This document shows, in pieces, positions 35,331 through 47,400 of a DNA stretch of 64,000 bases. The first letter of the stretch is position 1, and the number at the start of each line of letters is the position of its first letter. Source of the DNA: Icerya purchasi (lineage: Eukaryota; Arthropoda; Insecta; Hemiptera; Monophlebidae). The notes below the pieces were generated by a model. The model had not been told where the DNA came from. It saw nothing but the letters and a program-made list of their open reading frames with translations, and did no database searches. The stretch spans positions 199,167,117 to 199,231,116 of the forward strand of contig CM077116.1 in NCBI GenBank assembly GCA_039619475.1, given 5' to 3'. A program made the position numbers and the translations under genes.

Positions 35331-35761
35331 AATTAAATAAAATACATTACACTTAAAATCTACTCATTAACACATATGAAATTTTCGATATTAATACACG
35401 GACAAGATAATCTAGCTTAAATGGTAAATCAAACCGAAATCAATCACACTTGCGTCTTTCAGAAAAACAAATAAAAATAAAATTATTATTGTCCATTAAA
35501 TAAGTACACGATGCATAACCCACAGGATCATGTAACATTAAGTTTCTCAAACCCCGATATAAAAAAAAAAACTTAAAGTTTATTACTTAAGTTTTATTGT
35601 AGGAAGGTTCTAGGTGAAGATTAAGCCTAACGGCGGTGCTTGGCTTGGCGCCTTTGTACGCAAAGTCGTATTGTAAAAAAAAAGCGCTATTGGAATACAG
35701 TTCTTAATTTTAAAAAAAACTTCCCCCCCCCCAACGTCTCTCTAGATCGGCCCTTGCTAAA

Positions 35762-36770
35762 TCAGATGAGAATGTTTACGAAAAATGGCAAGTAGTGCGT
35801 AGGCAGCGTATTTTCAAAAATATACTCCGATAATTCAGTGCTTTAAATGCGAAGATCATACAGAGGAAAAAATCAAACTAGTCAGTAAATGCCAAAAAGA
35901 AAAGAAGCGCCTAAACTGATTACCGAGTCAAACTAAAGGGTCTTGCAAGTAAGAAATAGTGTAACGCTGATAACAAAGTTCAGTGGCCATTCAACTTTTG
36001 CTTGTTGCTCTGTGCCCTTTTTACCGCGATAAGAAATAAAATTGAAAAAATGATAAATAACGGATCACGTAAAATTAAAAAAATTATTGAACATAAACGA
36101 ATATTAAGGAGGAGACTGCATACAAGTGACGTGGCTGCAATCACGAAAGCTAACATCTGCGATAATATTTTGCGTGGTTAAATTTGTATAAAAATATTTC
36201 AAGTGATACAACCGTTTTAATCGTAAGAAATAATAGTGGTCGTTGTAGTACGCTGAGGTAATGTTGTAATCGTAGTTTGTTTAAATAAATTTCTAATCAT
36301 AAATCGGTCAAAATGAAATTGAAAATATTTGTCACAACAATTATTGATACCTATTTTATTGGGGCAATTTCCACAGTTCCTTTTACGGAAAGATATTATT
36401 ATCAATATTCGAATTCGTTGAAGAATTCCTGATGGTAAATCAGTTGATAGTTTCAAAGAAATGAGTGCGTATATTAATCGATCTTAACATAAATCGAAAT
36501 TCATTGGAAGCTGAATCATACAGGGCAGCATCTCAAGCTTATATTGATCGTAACATCATTTTGGAGTTGTCATCTTAACATCACCGAGAGAGACACATGC
36601 GAATATAGATCATTTAGTAACTGACTACAAAAATATTTAATGAGATGAGCTCGATGTGAAAAGCCTCCGGCGTTTTTAAAAATTATCAATGATAAAATTC
36701 CTAAGCTGAATTAAATAATAGTGTCAAGGTAATGTAATAAAACTAATAAAACAGCGTAACACCGCACAAG
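35762..36770. other. No certain feature; possible decayed R1-like 5' sequence
   Basis: AT-rich sequence leading into the fragment at 36771. It may contain the endonuclease region of that element, because orientation and spacing would fit, but I could not find readable catalytic motifs. The 79-codon minus frame at 36217-36456 looks like chance. Confidence 0.35.
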
Positions 36771-38130
36771 GTAAAAGATGACTGGCGAACTCCGGAATTC
36801 GAAAGACATAAAAAAGCTATAAAAACTATTAAAATTAAAAATAATAAAAGAAAACAATAAAGTAAACATTTGATTTTAATAATTATACCAAAAGAATTAA
36901 ACAGGACTTTAAAAAAAAAAACTAACTGAGAAAATTACATTAAACGGTTGACCAATTTTGTTAAAAACTCTTTAAAGCATTGCGAAATTTGTATAAAATT
37001 TTATTAAATGAATTATTTCCTCAGTTAAATATAATAAGAACTGAAAACAAGGATAAATGTAAAGCTTTGTTAAATCACTTTTTTCTGCGTACGATAAATA
37101 TAAATCTTAATAATTTAAATAGAAATACTAATACAAAACAGTTCATAATAAAGAAATTTAAAAAATCTGAACCATAACAAACACAAATGAAATGGCCTAC
37201 ATAATTATTAAAATCATTAATATGAAATATCCAGATGATATATTCAATTCAATTTTTTTAGAAACGTATAAAATTAGAAAAATTACTCAAAATTTGGAAA
37301 ACAGATGATATTAATATTCTTAATAAAGCAATAATAAATATGTGTAAACCTACACGACTATTTGTCTTATTCAATTGTGCAGCGAAAGTTTTTGACCGCT
37401 GAAAGAAATTGATGAAAAAATAATTTATCATGAAGACCAACTTACAGGAGGTTCGTTCTCCAGGAGACTATAATACAGAGTGCATGATTAATATTAGCAT
37501 TAGAGGTGATACCGGTGTTATAATTAATTTTCAGAACATTCGATATAACCGTCTACATTGCAATAATAAACACTTTAAGGCAAAATAATGCCAACGAAGT
37601 AACGGTAAATTTAATTATAGATTATCCAATTAATCTCCGGCAGACATAAAAATAGATAAGTTTGTATCGGACTAAGAGGTATTAAACGTGTGGATTTTCG
37701 CAGTGTTTTGGAGCCTACACTTCAAAATATGTTCCATTACATAAATCCCTGGATAATTTCCAAAATTATAAAGTTGAATTCATTAGTTTCGCTGGTGATC
37801 TCTGTGCTGCTATAATTTCGAAAGAAAAGAAAAAATGATTTTGGAATCGACAATAATAGAAAGCTTTTGAAGTTGGTAACCTTTTGGACTCGAGTTCTCT
37901 GTCGATAAATCAACTAAGATAGGAGTGAATAAAAATCAGTGTCTACGGGATTTATGAAAAAATTTGGTACCGGTAAATTGCTGTATGGAAATTTCAATCA
38001 GATTATAAAACACTTTAAATCCTTTAGTGTTGTTATTATCATAGATCTTAATCATCACGTAAAATGTCCGAATGGTAAAATGCATAAAATCGTTCATATG
38101 CTGCTGAAAATCTTAACGTTGGAGACATAA
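36771..38130 (+). mobile_element. Second R1-like ORF2 remnant, heavily decayed
   Basis: Scattered but ordered matches on the plus strand: DDWRTPEFERHKKAIKTIKI (36779, endonuclease-RT linker type WW-x-E); CKALLNHFF (37060); YPDDIFNSIF (37230); LFVLFNCAAKVFDR (37360, cf. RPICLLNxxGKxxE); SVLEPTLQN (37706, degraded GSVLGPTLWN of motif B); VEFISFAGDLCAAI (37777, motif C with the first Asp changed to Gly); and LEFSVDKSTKIGV (37890). Many stops and frame changes intervene. The order fits the R1 clade. It could be a second copy of the element at 33861 or a relative. Confidence 0.55.
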
Positions 38131-40562
38131 AATATAAAAACAATACATAAGAGCTCGCTTATAATTACTGTAGCTGTATTTCCGTTACTTACGCGTCCCT
38201 AAATGTTTGCTTAGCATCGGATCGTTATATAAAACTGCATTTGTAGAGGCTGCTCCAATAATCGCTACTCAATAGAGACAATTAAGTGCCCATTCTAAGC
38301 AGCGCTCCTGAATTTTTCAAAACCTATGTGACATCACACTAGTTTTATAGCTCTTGTTTGTCGATGTGTTAATATATTGAACTGAGCTATGCAAGTTTTA
38401 AGAATAATAAGGAATCTAGAGAAAACCTGTTACTAAAATTGTTATTAACGTTCGACAATGGCTCCCGGAGGGGGAGAAATTAGCATGCAAACTTTTCCCT
38501 AGTTTTGAAAAAACTAAACTTTATGTCAGTTAGCTTTGCTAATATGAGAAAAGACTTATTCCAATCCGATAAATATGAATACACTGCCCTGCGGACCAAG
38601 TTTATTTAAATTCCGAACCAAATGTGTAAACTAGATGAAAGTCAAATCGATAAAAAAAAAAAATAGTACTCCGACGAATTTCAGTTGAAAAAAAGGTGTA
38701 GCTAACAATTTCATTTTATCTCCCTATATAAATTACAGGACAGTTGCTACGATTAAGCTGCTATCGTTAGCCTCATGAACGTTTGATTATTAAGATACTT
38801 AATCATCGCTTCGATTCCCAGCGATGACAAAAGTATAGATTGATTTAAACAGGCTGAAGGATTAATTTAATTAATTAGTGGCCAAATGGAGTTTAATGCC
38901 AGACCAAAAAAAAACAAAAAAAAACAATCAAACATACCTACTAGAAAAGAACAGGTGGATGATTTTATGCGATTTTTAATCACCTGCTCAATTGAAATTC
39001 TCCTCTCGGTAGATTTAGCAATTTATTTAAAGGTGAAAACGCCCTAATCTTGATAAACTCTTTGTGTTCTCATTTCCATGATGCTGATGTTTTGAAATAA
39101 GCGATTTTTAAATAGTAACTGCTACTTCGCGCTTCGTGCGAAACTATGAAACTGCCTTTGTACCGAAATAGCCGAAAATGAAATGTTCCAATTCGTAGCA
39201 CCGCTACACCGAATGTGTTATAGTATCTTTTTTATAAAACTTCAATAACTATCGCATTGCACGTTAAGTTCTTGTAATAATTTAACTTTCTAAAGCGTAG
39301 AATAGTCGCAGGTTTCTTTACACGTTGAACAGAAAAAATGGGGGAGACTGACTGCGCAAAAATTTCTCATTTTCATTTATTTTGATAAAAGTCCGTTCTC
39401 ACAAAGGCTGTTTCCATTGTCATCGCGCCCCATTAAATTTTATTGAAATTTTATTTACAACGAGACTAGCCGTTATCGGCAAAGGTATTAAGGATACCTT
39501 AAATTGATGACTTCGCTCGAAAGAAATGGACTGGATGTCTACTACGGGAAATGGTATCATTCGATCGAAGATTTTAAATAGTGCGAAAGCTAGCTGCGGG
39601 CAGCTTAGTCGAAAGTTTAGGTATGGCAACGCACTGAACGGATCGTTTAAATTTATTTCTGGCTGCGTGACTGAAACAACGTCTATTGAAATTCTTCTGG
39701 AAGAATTTCGATGGTCACTTGCAAAAACTGGAACGAAAATAGACGTGTACAAAAGAAAAAGAAGAAAAAAAAAAAGAAGGATATCCTACAACACTTAAAT
39801 CTAGGAAAAGTTTTTCCCCGTAAGTTGCAATCTGTTGTAGCGCTCCTGTGAAACCTGTAAGAAAAAAAGATATATAGGTATTACAGAATTTGAAAGTTCG
39901 TACGTCGAAGCAGTAGCATGGTTGAGCACATCAAGACGAACCTGGAGTAAAAGGGAGTTTAAATTTTTGTTGAAAAGGGAAACTGGGGAAGCAGCGCCTC
40001 AATCGTGCTCACTCGTTTAGTTTGCAGTTGGTTCTACTTTTCCGTTGCTACAAAATCAGAATTTGTGAGGATTTAAGAATATGTACCTCGTCAATATCGA
40101 GTTTAAAAGAAGCAATAATTACTGCTGCTTATCGCGAATCAGAGCGACATGTAGAAAATTAGGCTTAGACGCCAACGTTGTAAAAACGCTTCTATTGCGC
40201 GCCGCCTAGACTCGGACGGCAAACTTTAATATCCTTACAAAATTTTTGGTTTTATTTTTAATTTTTATCAGATTCATTTTATCGCGGCAAGAAAATAATA
40301 ATAATAATAATCATTCATTAAACAGCCAAAGTCTACGGTACTCTGGGCCTGTTATACAATGTTGAAATGTTTTTTTGCGATATATAAAGGTTACTTTTTC
40401 CAAGCCAAGAATGGCCTCTTTACCTATCTGTTCACACGAGACTAATCCCCATAATTGTACATTTTCCTTCAATTCTAATTAACTTTATAAAATTGTGTTT
40501 TTAGATTATCCATCTCGTCGTTCTTGTTCAAACAGCAGATGACCTTTTAATAAATTTTTCGT
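38131..40562. other. No supported gene
   Basis: AT-rich spacer. Two overlapping frames on opposite strands (39526-39798 plus, 39420-39752 minus) share a less AT-rich stretch. Neither has a recognisable motif or splice context. An (AAT)n tract of about seven units lies near 40289-40310. Confidence 0.45.
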
Positions 40563-40937
40563 ATGCGACAAGCCCCACGCAGAATTCAGACGAGTTTGAA
40601 ATTATACATGTTTAAACTATTGAACTATTACACACACATTAGGAACGAGAGAGCGTTACATGCATTTTACCGTGTTTTGGACAGTTGCGGAATGTGTACA
40701 TGTGTAACGACAACTGGTTACAAGGTTAAACGGCGGTGCGCGAACAATCGTCAGAAAATAAAAACTTTAAAATCCAATTCGAATGTTGCGGTTCGAATGA
40801 GTACATATGTCGTTTCAGGTAAATTGTACAGATATCCCCCATTTGTACGAGGTCGGCCGTCATTGCTTGGCGGTCACCTGTTAACCGCAACCGAAGAACG
40901 CTCGAAATTTGCTCCAGCTTGGCTCATATCGAAATAA
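40563..40937 (+). CDS. Unidentified 124-codon ORF (weak)
   Basis: An ATG-initiated frame of 124 codons with normal composition and no low-complexity bias. It has a Cys cluster (CGMCTCVTTTGYKVKRRCANN, about residues 42-62, written here only to mark it) and a basic middle. I do not recognise it. Local GC is slightly higher than its surroundings, especially at 40840-40920. No Kozak-like, TATA or polyadenylation pattern stands out. In DNA of this composition a 124-codon frame can occur by chance, so this is recorded only as a candidate. Confidence 0.15.
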   Translation: MRQAPRRIQTSLKLYMFKLLNYYTHIRNERALHAFYRVLDSCGMCTCVTTTGYKVKRRCANNRQKIKTLKSNSNVAVRMSTYVVSGKLYRYPPFVRGRPSLLGGHLLTATEERSKFAPAWLISK

Positions 40938-43149
40938 CACACCTATTAGTGCAGTTAATTGCTGTAAATTCCGTTTAAGGTCCATACGATTTTCTTTAAA
41001 AATTAAAAAAGTCTAAACTTATTTTTGACACAAAATAAATTCGCCATATTATCGTTCCAGTTTCGACAATCAGTATTAGAGTGTCGCGTTTACTTGTTTC
41101 GCACCTACCTGTGAATTACGTGTGTCCTATTTCAGTCACGAGACCAATAAATATTCCTTCCGTAGGCAATTACCGAAGTTTTCACCTCCTACTTTTACTA
41201 AAACGGTTACTCACCCACACTACTACTTAGTGTTAGGCACTTCCGTAAATTATCCAGCGGTTTCTCGCTGCAATTAAGCTTTAAATTATAAATAATCAGA
41301 GTCGCTCAATTATTTTTTGGCGGGAAAAAAACGACGGACTTAAACGTTGAATGTTAGTAATTATTTTTTTGAATTGATTGTATGAAAAAAATACACAAAT
41401 ACAATAATTTATAAGTAAATTTTTTTTTTTTTTTTTTTTTTTTTTGAATTTTAAGGGTTAAAAAACGTTTTATGCCGATTGATTGTTCTTTTCACCTAAA
41501 TCATTTTGTTAAAGTGCAAATTAATGTAACAGATTCGGCATAATTCGAAGGTGATAGAAATATTATAAACTAACCTACGGCTTCGATGGAATTAACGTAA
41601 TCGTTATTATATTGAGAATCAAAAATTCCCTGAAAGAATTCAAACGATTGTTAAACACACAATCCCAGAAATCGCACTGAAAGGGAATTTTATAGGCAAT
41701 AGGGCAACCGGTTCGAGCTAGTAATACATTATCCGGGTTCAGAGTATTGAACAACAGAATATGTATAAATCTAACTAATAGTAAGCAGAAAAATTTACTC
41801 GTGAACACGGCACAACTTAAAATTCGGGAAAAGCGAATTTTTCAGATCGCAAATTATTAAATTCGGTCAAAAGAATAATTTTGTCTTCTGTATCATCACA
41901 CATACGGTATATAGCATTAAAAGAAAAACTTAAGCAAGTAGAACTAAAAATAACCTCGCCTATGTCTGGGCTACATGAGCAAAGTTTGTAACAAATTTCT
42001 AGTTCTAGAAGGCAAGTGTATATAATACAAGAAGAACTAGATAAGGGAAAGGATTTTTTAACATAGCAGATTCAATGATAGTCACGATAACCAACAATTT
42101 AGAATATTTATAACCACAGACCGCGATAATAATAAATTAGATACGCAACCGCAGAAAAATAGAAGTACTCTATGGAAAATGACAACATTCATCCACACAA
42201 GTGGAGCATACGAACAAAGAAGGTAAATACAATTTGACTGTGGCGTCAAGTCTAACCAATTTTGATGGACATTGAAGATATCAACAAAAATACAATACAA
42301 CAAATAGATGAAGAAAATTATATAGACAAAGAAATTGAATGTGCTATAATGCCGACAATAGGAAAAAAAGAACAGTAATCGTACAAAATTAACATAAGGA
42401 ACAAACTAGAAAAGATACAGAAAAAATAACGGCAATAAAGGAAGAAGATAGCACAATAGCAATATTTGCAAAAGAAGTAAAAATATTTGAACCATCAGTA
42501 ACTATAAGTGACAAAAAAGTTAACAAAAAAGCCAAATTAACTCGAGATAGTACAACGGAAAGAACATTACAGTAATTAGAGAAACAATAGTAAACCAGTA
42601 TAATATGACACCAGTGTGTTTAAATTATAAAAACAAATGGTTGAAATAATAAACAAAATGAGTAAAACAATAGAAAGGAGAGTCTCAGTGAGTGTCTGTA
42701 GATATGAGATAAAGAACTCTCTTTCATCCGATTTCAAAATATGGTTGAAAAAAATAACAATCGTATAAAATTCCGCTGAAAGAATGAAAAATTTTGGCCG
42801 AAAGGAATGGTGTTGAAAGGCTGCGTTGGGAAAGCCATACCACAGTTTGCTGTATATTTATGTTTGGAACTATCGGTAAGGTTTTTCTACCCGATAGCAG
42901 ATAGGATAATGTTCTTGGAGATTTCATTTTTTTGAAAATTGCACAAATGAGAGGTTAATTTGGAATTGATAGAAAGACCGAGGAAAAAGAGGGGGGTATT
43001 ATAATAAGGAAAAGATGTATATGTCCATTATGAGAGGATTTTTTTTTATTTGACGTTGAAGGATCGTGTGAGGGAAATCGAGAATTTGAGGATACATGAA
43101 GGTACGAGAAAAGCAAACTGCGACATTTGTTTCAGCAAAGCCCCTATTC
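40938..43149. other. No supported gene; poly(T) tract
   Basis: AT-rich spacer. A 26-nt T run (41420-41445) followed by GAATTTTAAGGGTT could be the poly(A) tail of an unrecognised minus-strand retroposon. A-rich sequence at 41880-42680 encodes Lys/Asn-rich chance peptides in several frames. No motif is readable. Confidence 0.45.
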
Positions 43150-43446
43150 TGGCATTTATTTCACATCGAATTTCGTTTTTCCCTGATTTCCTCTCCATCC
43201 CGATGATGCAACTATTTGCGATGCCGATCATGTGCTCTTCCAGTGTTCATCTCTTTCTGTGAAACATTTTGTATTCCTATTTGTGTTTAGTCTTGGGCTT
43301 CCTACTCCTTATTGTGCTTCCTATATCCTGCCATTTCCTTACCTACTAGTTATTCCCGCTATTTGTTCCTTTTTGCAAAGATTTCCGATCTGTGAAGGTC
43401 CTTGGTTGACGAGCCCAAGAAAAAATAAATAAAAGAAAAATAAAAA
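43150..43446 (+). mobile_element. Family A 3' terminal fragment
   Basis: The frame gives CDADHVLFQCSSLSVKHFVF followed by LGLPTPYCASYILPFPYLLV (43212-43345), the family A C-terminal block with both Cys of the CDADHVxxxC pair intact. The sequence ends GGTTGACGAGCCCAAGAAAA AATAAATAAAAG, an interrupted A-rich tail. Upstream RNase H is not readable. It is one of eight such tails in the window. Confidence 0.75.
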
Positions 43447-43507
43447 GATATTTGTTTATTCATTGTGCGATGTCTTTGCTCCTTAAGTCATATATAATAT
43501 TTTCCAG

Positions 43508-43508
<1 letters not shown>

Positions 43509-43541
<33 letters not shown>
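43509..43541. repeat. (TA)n microsatellite, about 16 units
   Basis: A pure TA tract immediately precedes the 5' truncation point of the RTE copy at 43544. It may be the insertion target of that element. Confidence 0.9.
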
Positions 43542-43543
<2 letters not shown>

Positions 43544-43546
<3 letters not shown>

Positions 43547-44430
43547 AAACCAATAAACTTAATAAAAAACAGCCTGCGGAATAAGAAAATTGGAATACAA
43601 GTACAAGGTGAACACTTACAAATGATAAGATTCGCAGACGACATTGTCATTATTGCTAAGTCTGAAGAAGAACTTCAAGAAGCACTGACAGAAGCACAGG
43701 TACATCTAGAGAAATACAATATGAAAATAAACGAAACAAAAACTAAAATAATAATATGCGAAAAGACACCAATGCCACAAAAGAAAAATATATTATCAAA
43801 TAATGAAATAATTGAACGAGCCAAAGAAGCGGTATATTTGGGTAGTATGGTATCAGAAGATGGTAAAAATGAAAAAGAAATTAGACGCAGAATAATTCTA
43901 GCCAAATACGCATTTATGCAAAAATACGCACTACTCACCAATAAAAATGTGGACATAGAACTAAGGAAGCGGCTAATAAAGGTTTATGTATGGAGCACAC
44001 TACTGTATGGATGCGAATCTTGGATAATAAATGAAGCCGATAAAAAGAGGCTGATGGCAGCAGAGATGTGGCTGTGGAGAAAGATGTTAAAGATAAAATG
44101 GATAGATAAGAAGAGCAATGAAGAAGTCATGAACCTGATTAGTGAAAAACGGGAATTAATAAACATAATAAAAAGACGCAGATCGAAGATGATGGGACAC
44201 TTACTGAGACACGATGAGAAACTAAAACTGATTATAGAAGGAAAAACCGGGAAGATGAGGAAGACCAAGGAATAATTACATAAAACAGATCATTAAAGAT
44301 ATGAGATGCCAAACATACTCGGACCTAAAACGGATGGCCGAAAACAGAACGGAATGGAGGAAACGAACCTTTGGGTTCAATGATTAATAATAATAATAAT
44401 AATAATATATATATATATATATATATATAT
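43544..44430 (+). mobile_element. RTE-like non-LTR retrotransposon, 5'-truncated copy
   Basis: The copy starts abruptly inside the RT (EKPINLIKNSLRNKKIGIQV upstream of RFADDI) right after a (TA)n tract. It then runs through a long open frame to a near-complete C-terminus and ends in an (AAT)n tail (44384-44406) continuing into (AT)n to 44430. Microsatellite-like 3' tails in place of poly(A) are typical of the RTE clade. The C-terminal blocks YGCESW, RRRSKMMGHLLRHD and the final ENRTEWRKRTFG follow the order known from RTE/BovB-type ORF2. Among the window's elements it looks youngest, with a single frameshift near 44250. Confidence 0.8.
43622..44275 (+). pseudogene. RTE-like ORF2 fragment, RT motif C to C-terminus
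   Basis: 217 codons are open without interruption, and the same frame is open upstream to the truncation at about 43544. Key residues: RFADDIVIIA (motif C, both catalytic Asp), INETKTKIIICEK (the K-T-K-x-M block), VYLGSMVSEDGKNEKEIRRR (thumb), LRKRLIKVYVWSTLLYGCES (about residues 114-135), MWLWRKMLKIKWIDK and MGHLLRHD. A small insertion near 44250 shifts the frame to a stop at 44275. The neighbouring frame then supplies RPRNNYIKQIIKD ending at TAA about 44385. Without RT motifs A and B and the endonuclease it cannot act. Confidence 0.85.
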
Positions 44431-47400
44431 TGTTTACAAAAATATATCGGAGCTTCCCTTATTTCTGCACCAGAGTGTAATGCGCGCTCATCATTACTCT
44501 TATATGTATTCTCAATGCCCCGTTTTGGATTGATTGTAACTTTTTTAAGCTAGTTTCATTGAAATTTATAAGTGGGCTTACATAGTTCATATGCGACCAT
44601 ATTAAGGCTCTATTACACGACCACATCAGAGAGGAGGTACACCCCTCACTTACAACCGGATTTGACGCGGAGCACATTTGTACATCTTTTACACACCTTA
44701 ATGCAGGTATTTGATTTCATCCGCTAACTTAGTTTCGAATTAAAAATGACTCCCAAATACTTATATAAGGAACCAAAATGTAGAAATCTGTTCTTAACTT
44801 TGATTAAAATTAATTCAATTTAATTTCGTTGTAATAACTAATCATGCTGTTTTTTCGGTATTAATTTCTAAATTCAGTTTATTGAAAATCACAGGCTTGT
44901 TCCAATTTCCAGTTAATATAATCTGTAAGTCTAAGGTAAATTCAGTTAGCGCCTCCTTAGTTCCTGATTATTTCTGAAATCCATATTGTACTTTAGGGAA
45001 TCTGTTGTTTTTAAGAATCCATCGCAGAATTCTGTCTTTAAAAACAATTTCTAATGTTTCCCAGATACATGATAGTAAGAATATTGACCTATAGGACTGA
45101 TAGTTCTTAAGGTCTTTGCTTGGTTTCGGAATATCAGATAAACCAGATGCTCTTTCTATTTTTAATTCTAAAGAGTAATTAAAAAATTGTAATAAACAGT
45201 ATTTACAGCGGACGAAGTCTTATCGAGTCACACGGAATACCATTCATTCTCACACTAGTGTTCTTATTACGACAAAGACTGTTACTTAGTTCATGAATAG
45301 AGTTATCATGTTATCTAAAATCCATTCATTGTTAATGCACGAGCTAGTTACGAAACCAAACCTCCCAAACTATTGGATATATTCTCTAATCCAACCAGAG
45401 TTTGTATTATATTTCGTAGCGCCCCTAGGATTTTCAAACTACTTAATTTATGTTCAGATTCGGTTAAATAATGTGCTAAAATATTTTTGCCATTCGTCTT
45501 TTTTAACGTTTTTTTTTTTTTGTTTGTTTCTGCTTGTTGTTTTTTGAATTTTATTTCATTTTGCATTGGCTTTCCTTTATAATGCAACAAGCCGATTGCA
45601 CTCTTCAGACTACCAAGTCTAGTTTCCAAATTGTCTTTATCCTGTTTATTTTTGCTTTGTTTAATCGAACGTTCTTCTGGCGCATTTTTGATTTTTATTA
45701 CTAAGAAATTATCCTGTTTCTCTGGAGATGTAATGGAGAATGCGTCTATTTGAAAATTTTTAATGTTATCAGAAATTAATGATTGGTTTTTGTTTCAATG
45801 TATATTACGAACTCTCTTGATTGTCGCAACTGCTATGGATTTTTATTTAGCAATTAAGGAAATGGTCATTCCTACTAGGTCCGATAATACTTCATATTCC
45901 ACCAAAAGAGCAAAACTTAACGGTAACTAATATTAAATCAAAATTATTATTTCGTATAGTTACTGAAGCTACATGTATCAGTTGTTCTGAATTTATAGAC
46001 GTTTACTGTTTATAAATTCTTTTAAGTTATTTCTTTCTGTATTAGTAATGCTGTATCCTCATTCTGGATTCAAAGAATTTACATCCCCCCCATAATCAAA
46101 AGAGGATCTGGTGTCCCACAAATTATTTTTCCCCAGTTTGAAGTAGTTGCGTAATGGCCCGGTGGGCAACATATTAGTAAAATATGAAAATTTAATTTGA
46201 TTGAAACTTAGTGAAATTATCATGTATCGAATTTTGTTTGCCGATGAAATACACGAATTATATTTGGACTATAATTGATCGATAAGTGAATTATTAAAAC
46301 TATACCTCCTCCGCTACTTATTTCTCCATCGAACCGTGTAATACTGTACAACTATATTTTAAATTGTTACTCCTTTTGGAGCACGATCTCGTTCTAATTA
46401 TCCTTGGTTAAAATATGTACCTCTGCAGTTCCAAGGCATTAAATTAAAGAAATTACTCATTTTATTTAATTATTTGTTTATATTTAGTATTATTTTTATT
46501 ACCTATTTCATTACCACCGTCTTCCTGCTATTGTGTTATTACGAGCGTTAATACTAGCTTTTACTGATTCCACTGTTTAATTTATGTTTTCGATAATATG
46601 TTGTATACTATCTTTGATATTACCGGGTTGACTGAGAATTCGATTGGTATCTACATATATTTAGACTGATTTTTTCCGGTCTAATTTTGTTGCGTGTTAC
46701 TAGACTATCAGATGGACTGACTTTCCTCATTTTTTTTTTTTTTTTTTTATTTGTTATATTAGAACTGTTCAGTTTTATTCTGGTGAATATGCTTTTTTTT
46801 TAGTCGATTTTTATAATTCTATACTCGATAGCCTATTTTAGATATTGGAGGGTTATCGCATATCTGGGTTGTTCTAATAAATTTTGAGATTCACAGGAAT
46901 TCTTCCTGATTTTGTAAAATGTTAGAACTATTTGAGACCTTGACGGCATACGACTTTAGCTGTGGGATGACCAAGTTGAGTAAAGTATGTCTTTGTTAGC
47001 TGTTGGAATTTGCACAGCAGCCTCTGCGTAACACATATTCCTATATTCTATTAGATGTTTTATGTCTCGTTATCTCTTTGTCTTTCACGACAAACAGTAA
47101 AGATAGGATGGTGATTCCTTTTTGCAATGCGTACAAAATGGTACTTTCTTACATTCATTTTTTATAATTTTTATATGTCGAGCCGATGAATTTATTATTA
47201 ACTTTTCAATATTTCATACTATGAGGAAACCTTAAACACAAAAATCATTGACGAAGCGACTATACATGGGGATCACATTAAAATCTCACTTTGTTAATGA
47301 ATATATGAGCGGGGAATTTATTTGTTTTTGTTAAAAATTTATTTTGTCCAATTTTATCGATTTCTTTCATGGTACTTAACAATTCCAAAATTTTCCAGTG

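Larger units (their letters stand above)
33383..35756. mobile_element. hAT-like DNA transposon copy 2, split by a retroelement
   Basis: The left end CAGTAACGGATTCACAAGGGG runs into a G-rich, then C-rich block, and shares CAAAGAACCAAAGCCTCTAT (33422-33441) with the copy at 12825. The right end read inward is CAAGGGCCGATCTAGAGAGA. CTAAA flanks both ends (33376-33380 and 35757-35761). Between these ends lies an R1-like coding region (33861-35320), so the 2.4-kb length reflects a nested insertion plus accessory sequence. No transposase is visible. Confidence 0.6.

Noticed and set aside
39420..39798. Overlapping frames of 110 (minus) and 90 (plus) codons, considered as an exon
   Set aside because: Both strands are open over the same stretch, no motif or splice-site context supports either, and the plus frame ends in an A-rich Lys/Arg run.
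43675..44268. Two 93-94-codon frames on the minus strand
   Set aside because: They are antisense shadows of the RTE-like ORF2 fragment at 43622-44275, whose plus-strand motifs are clear.
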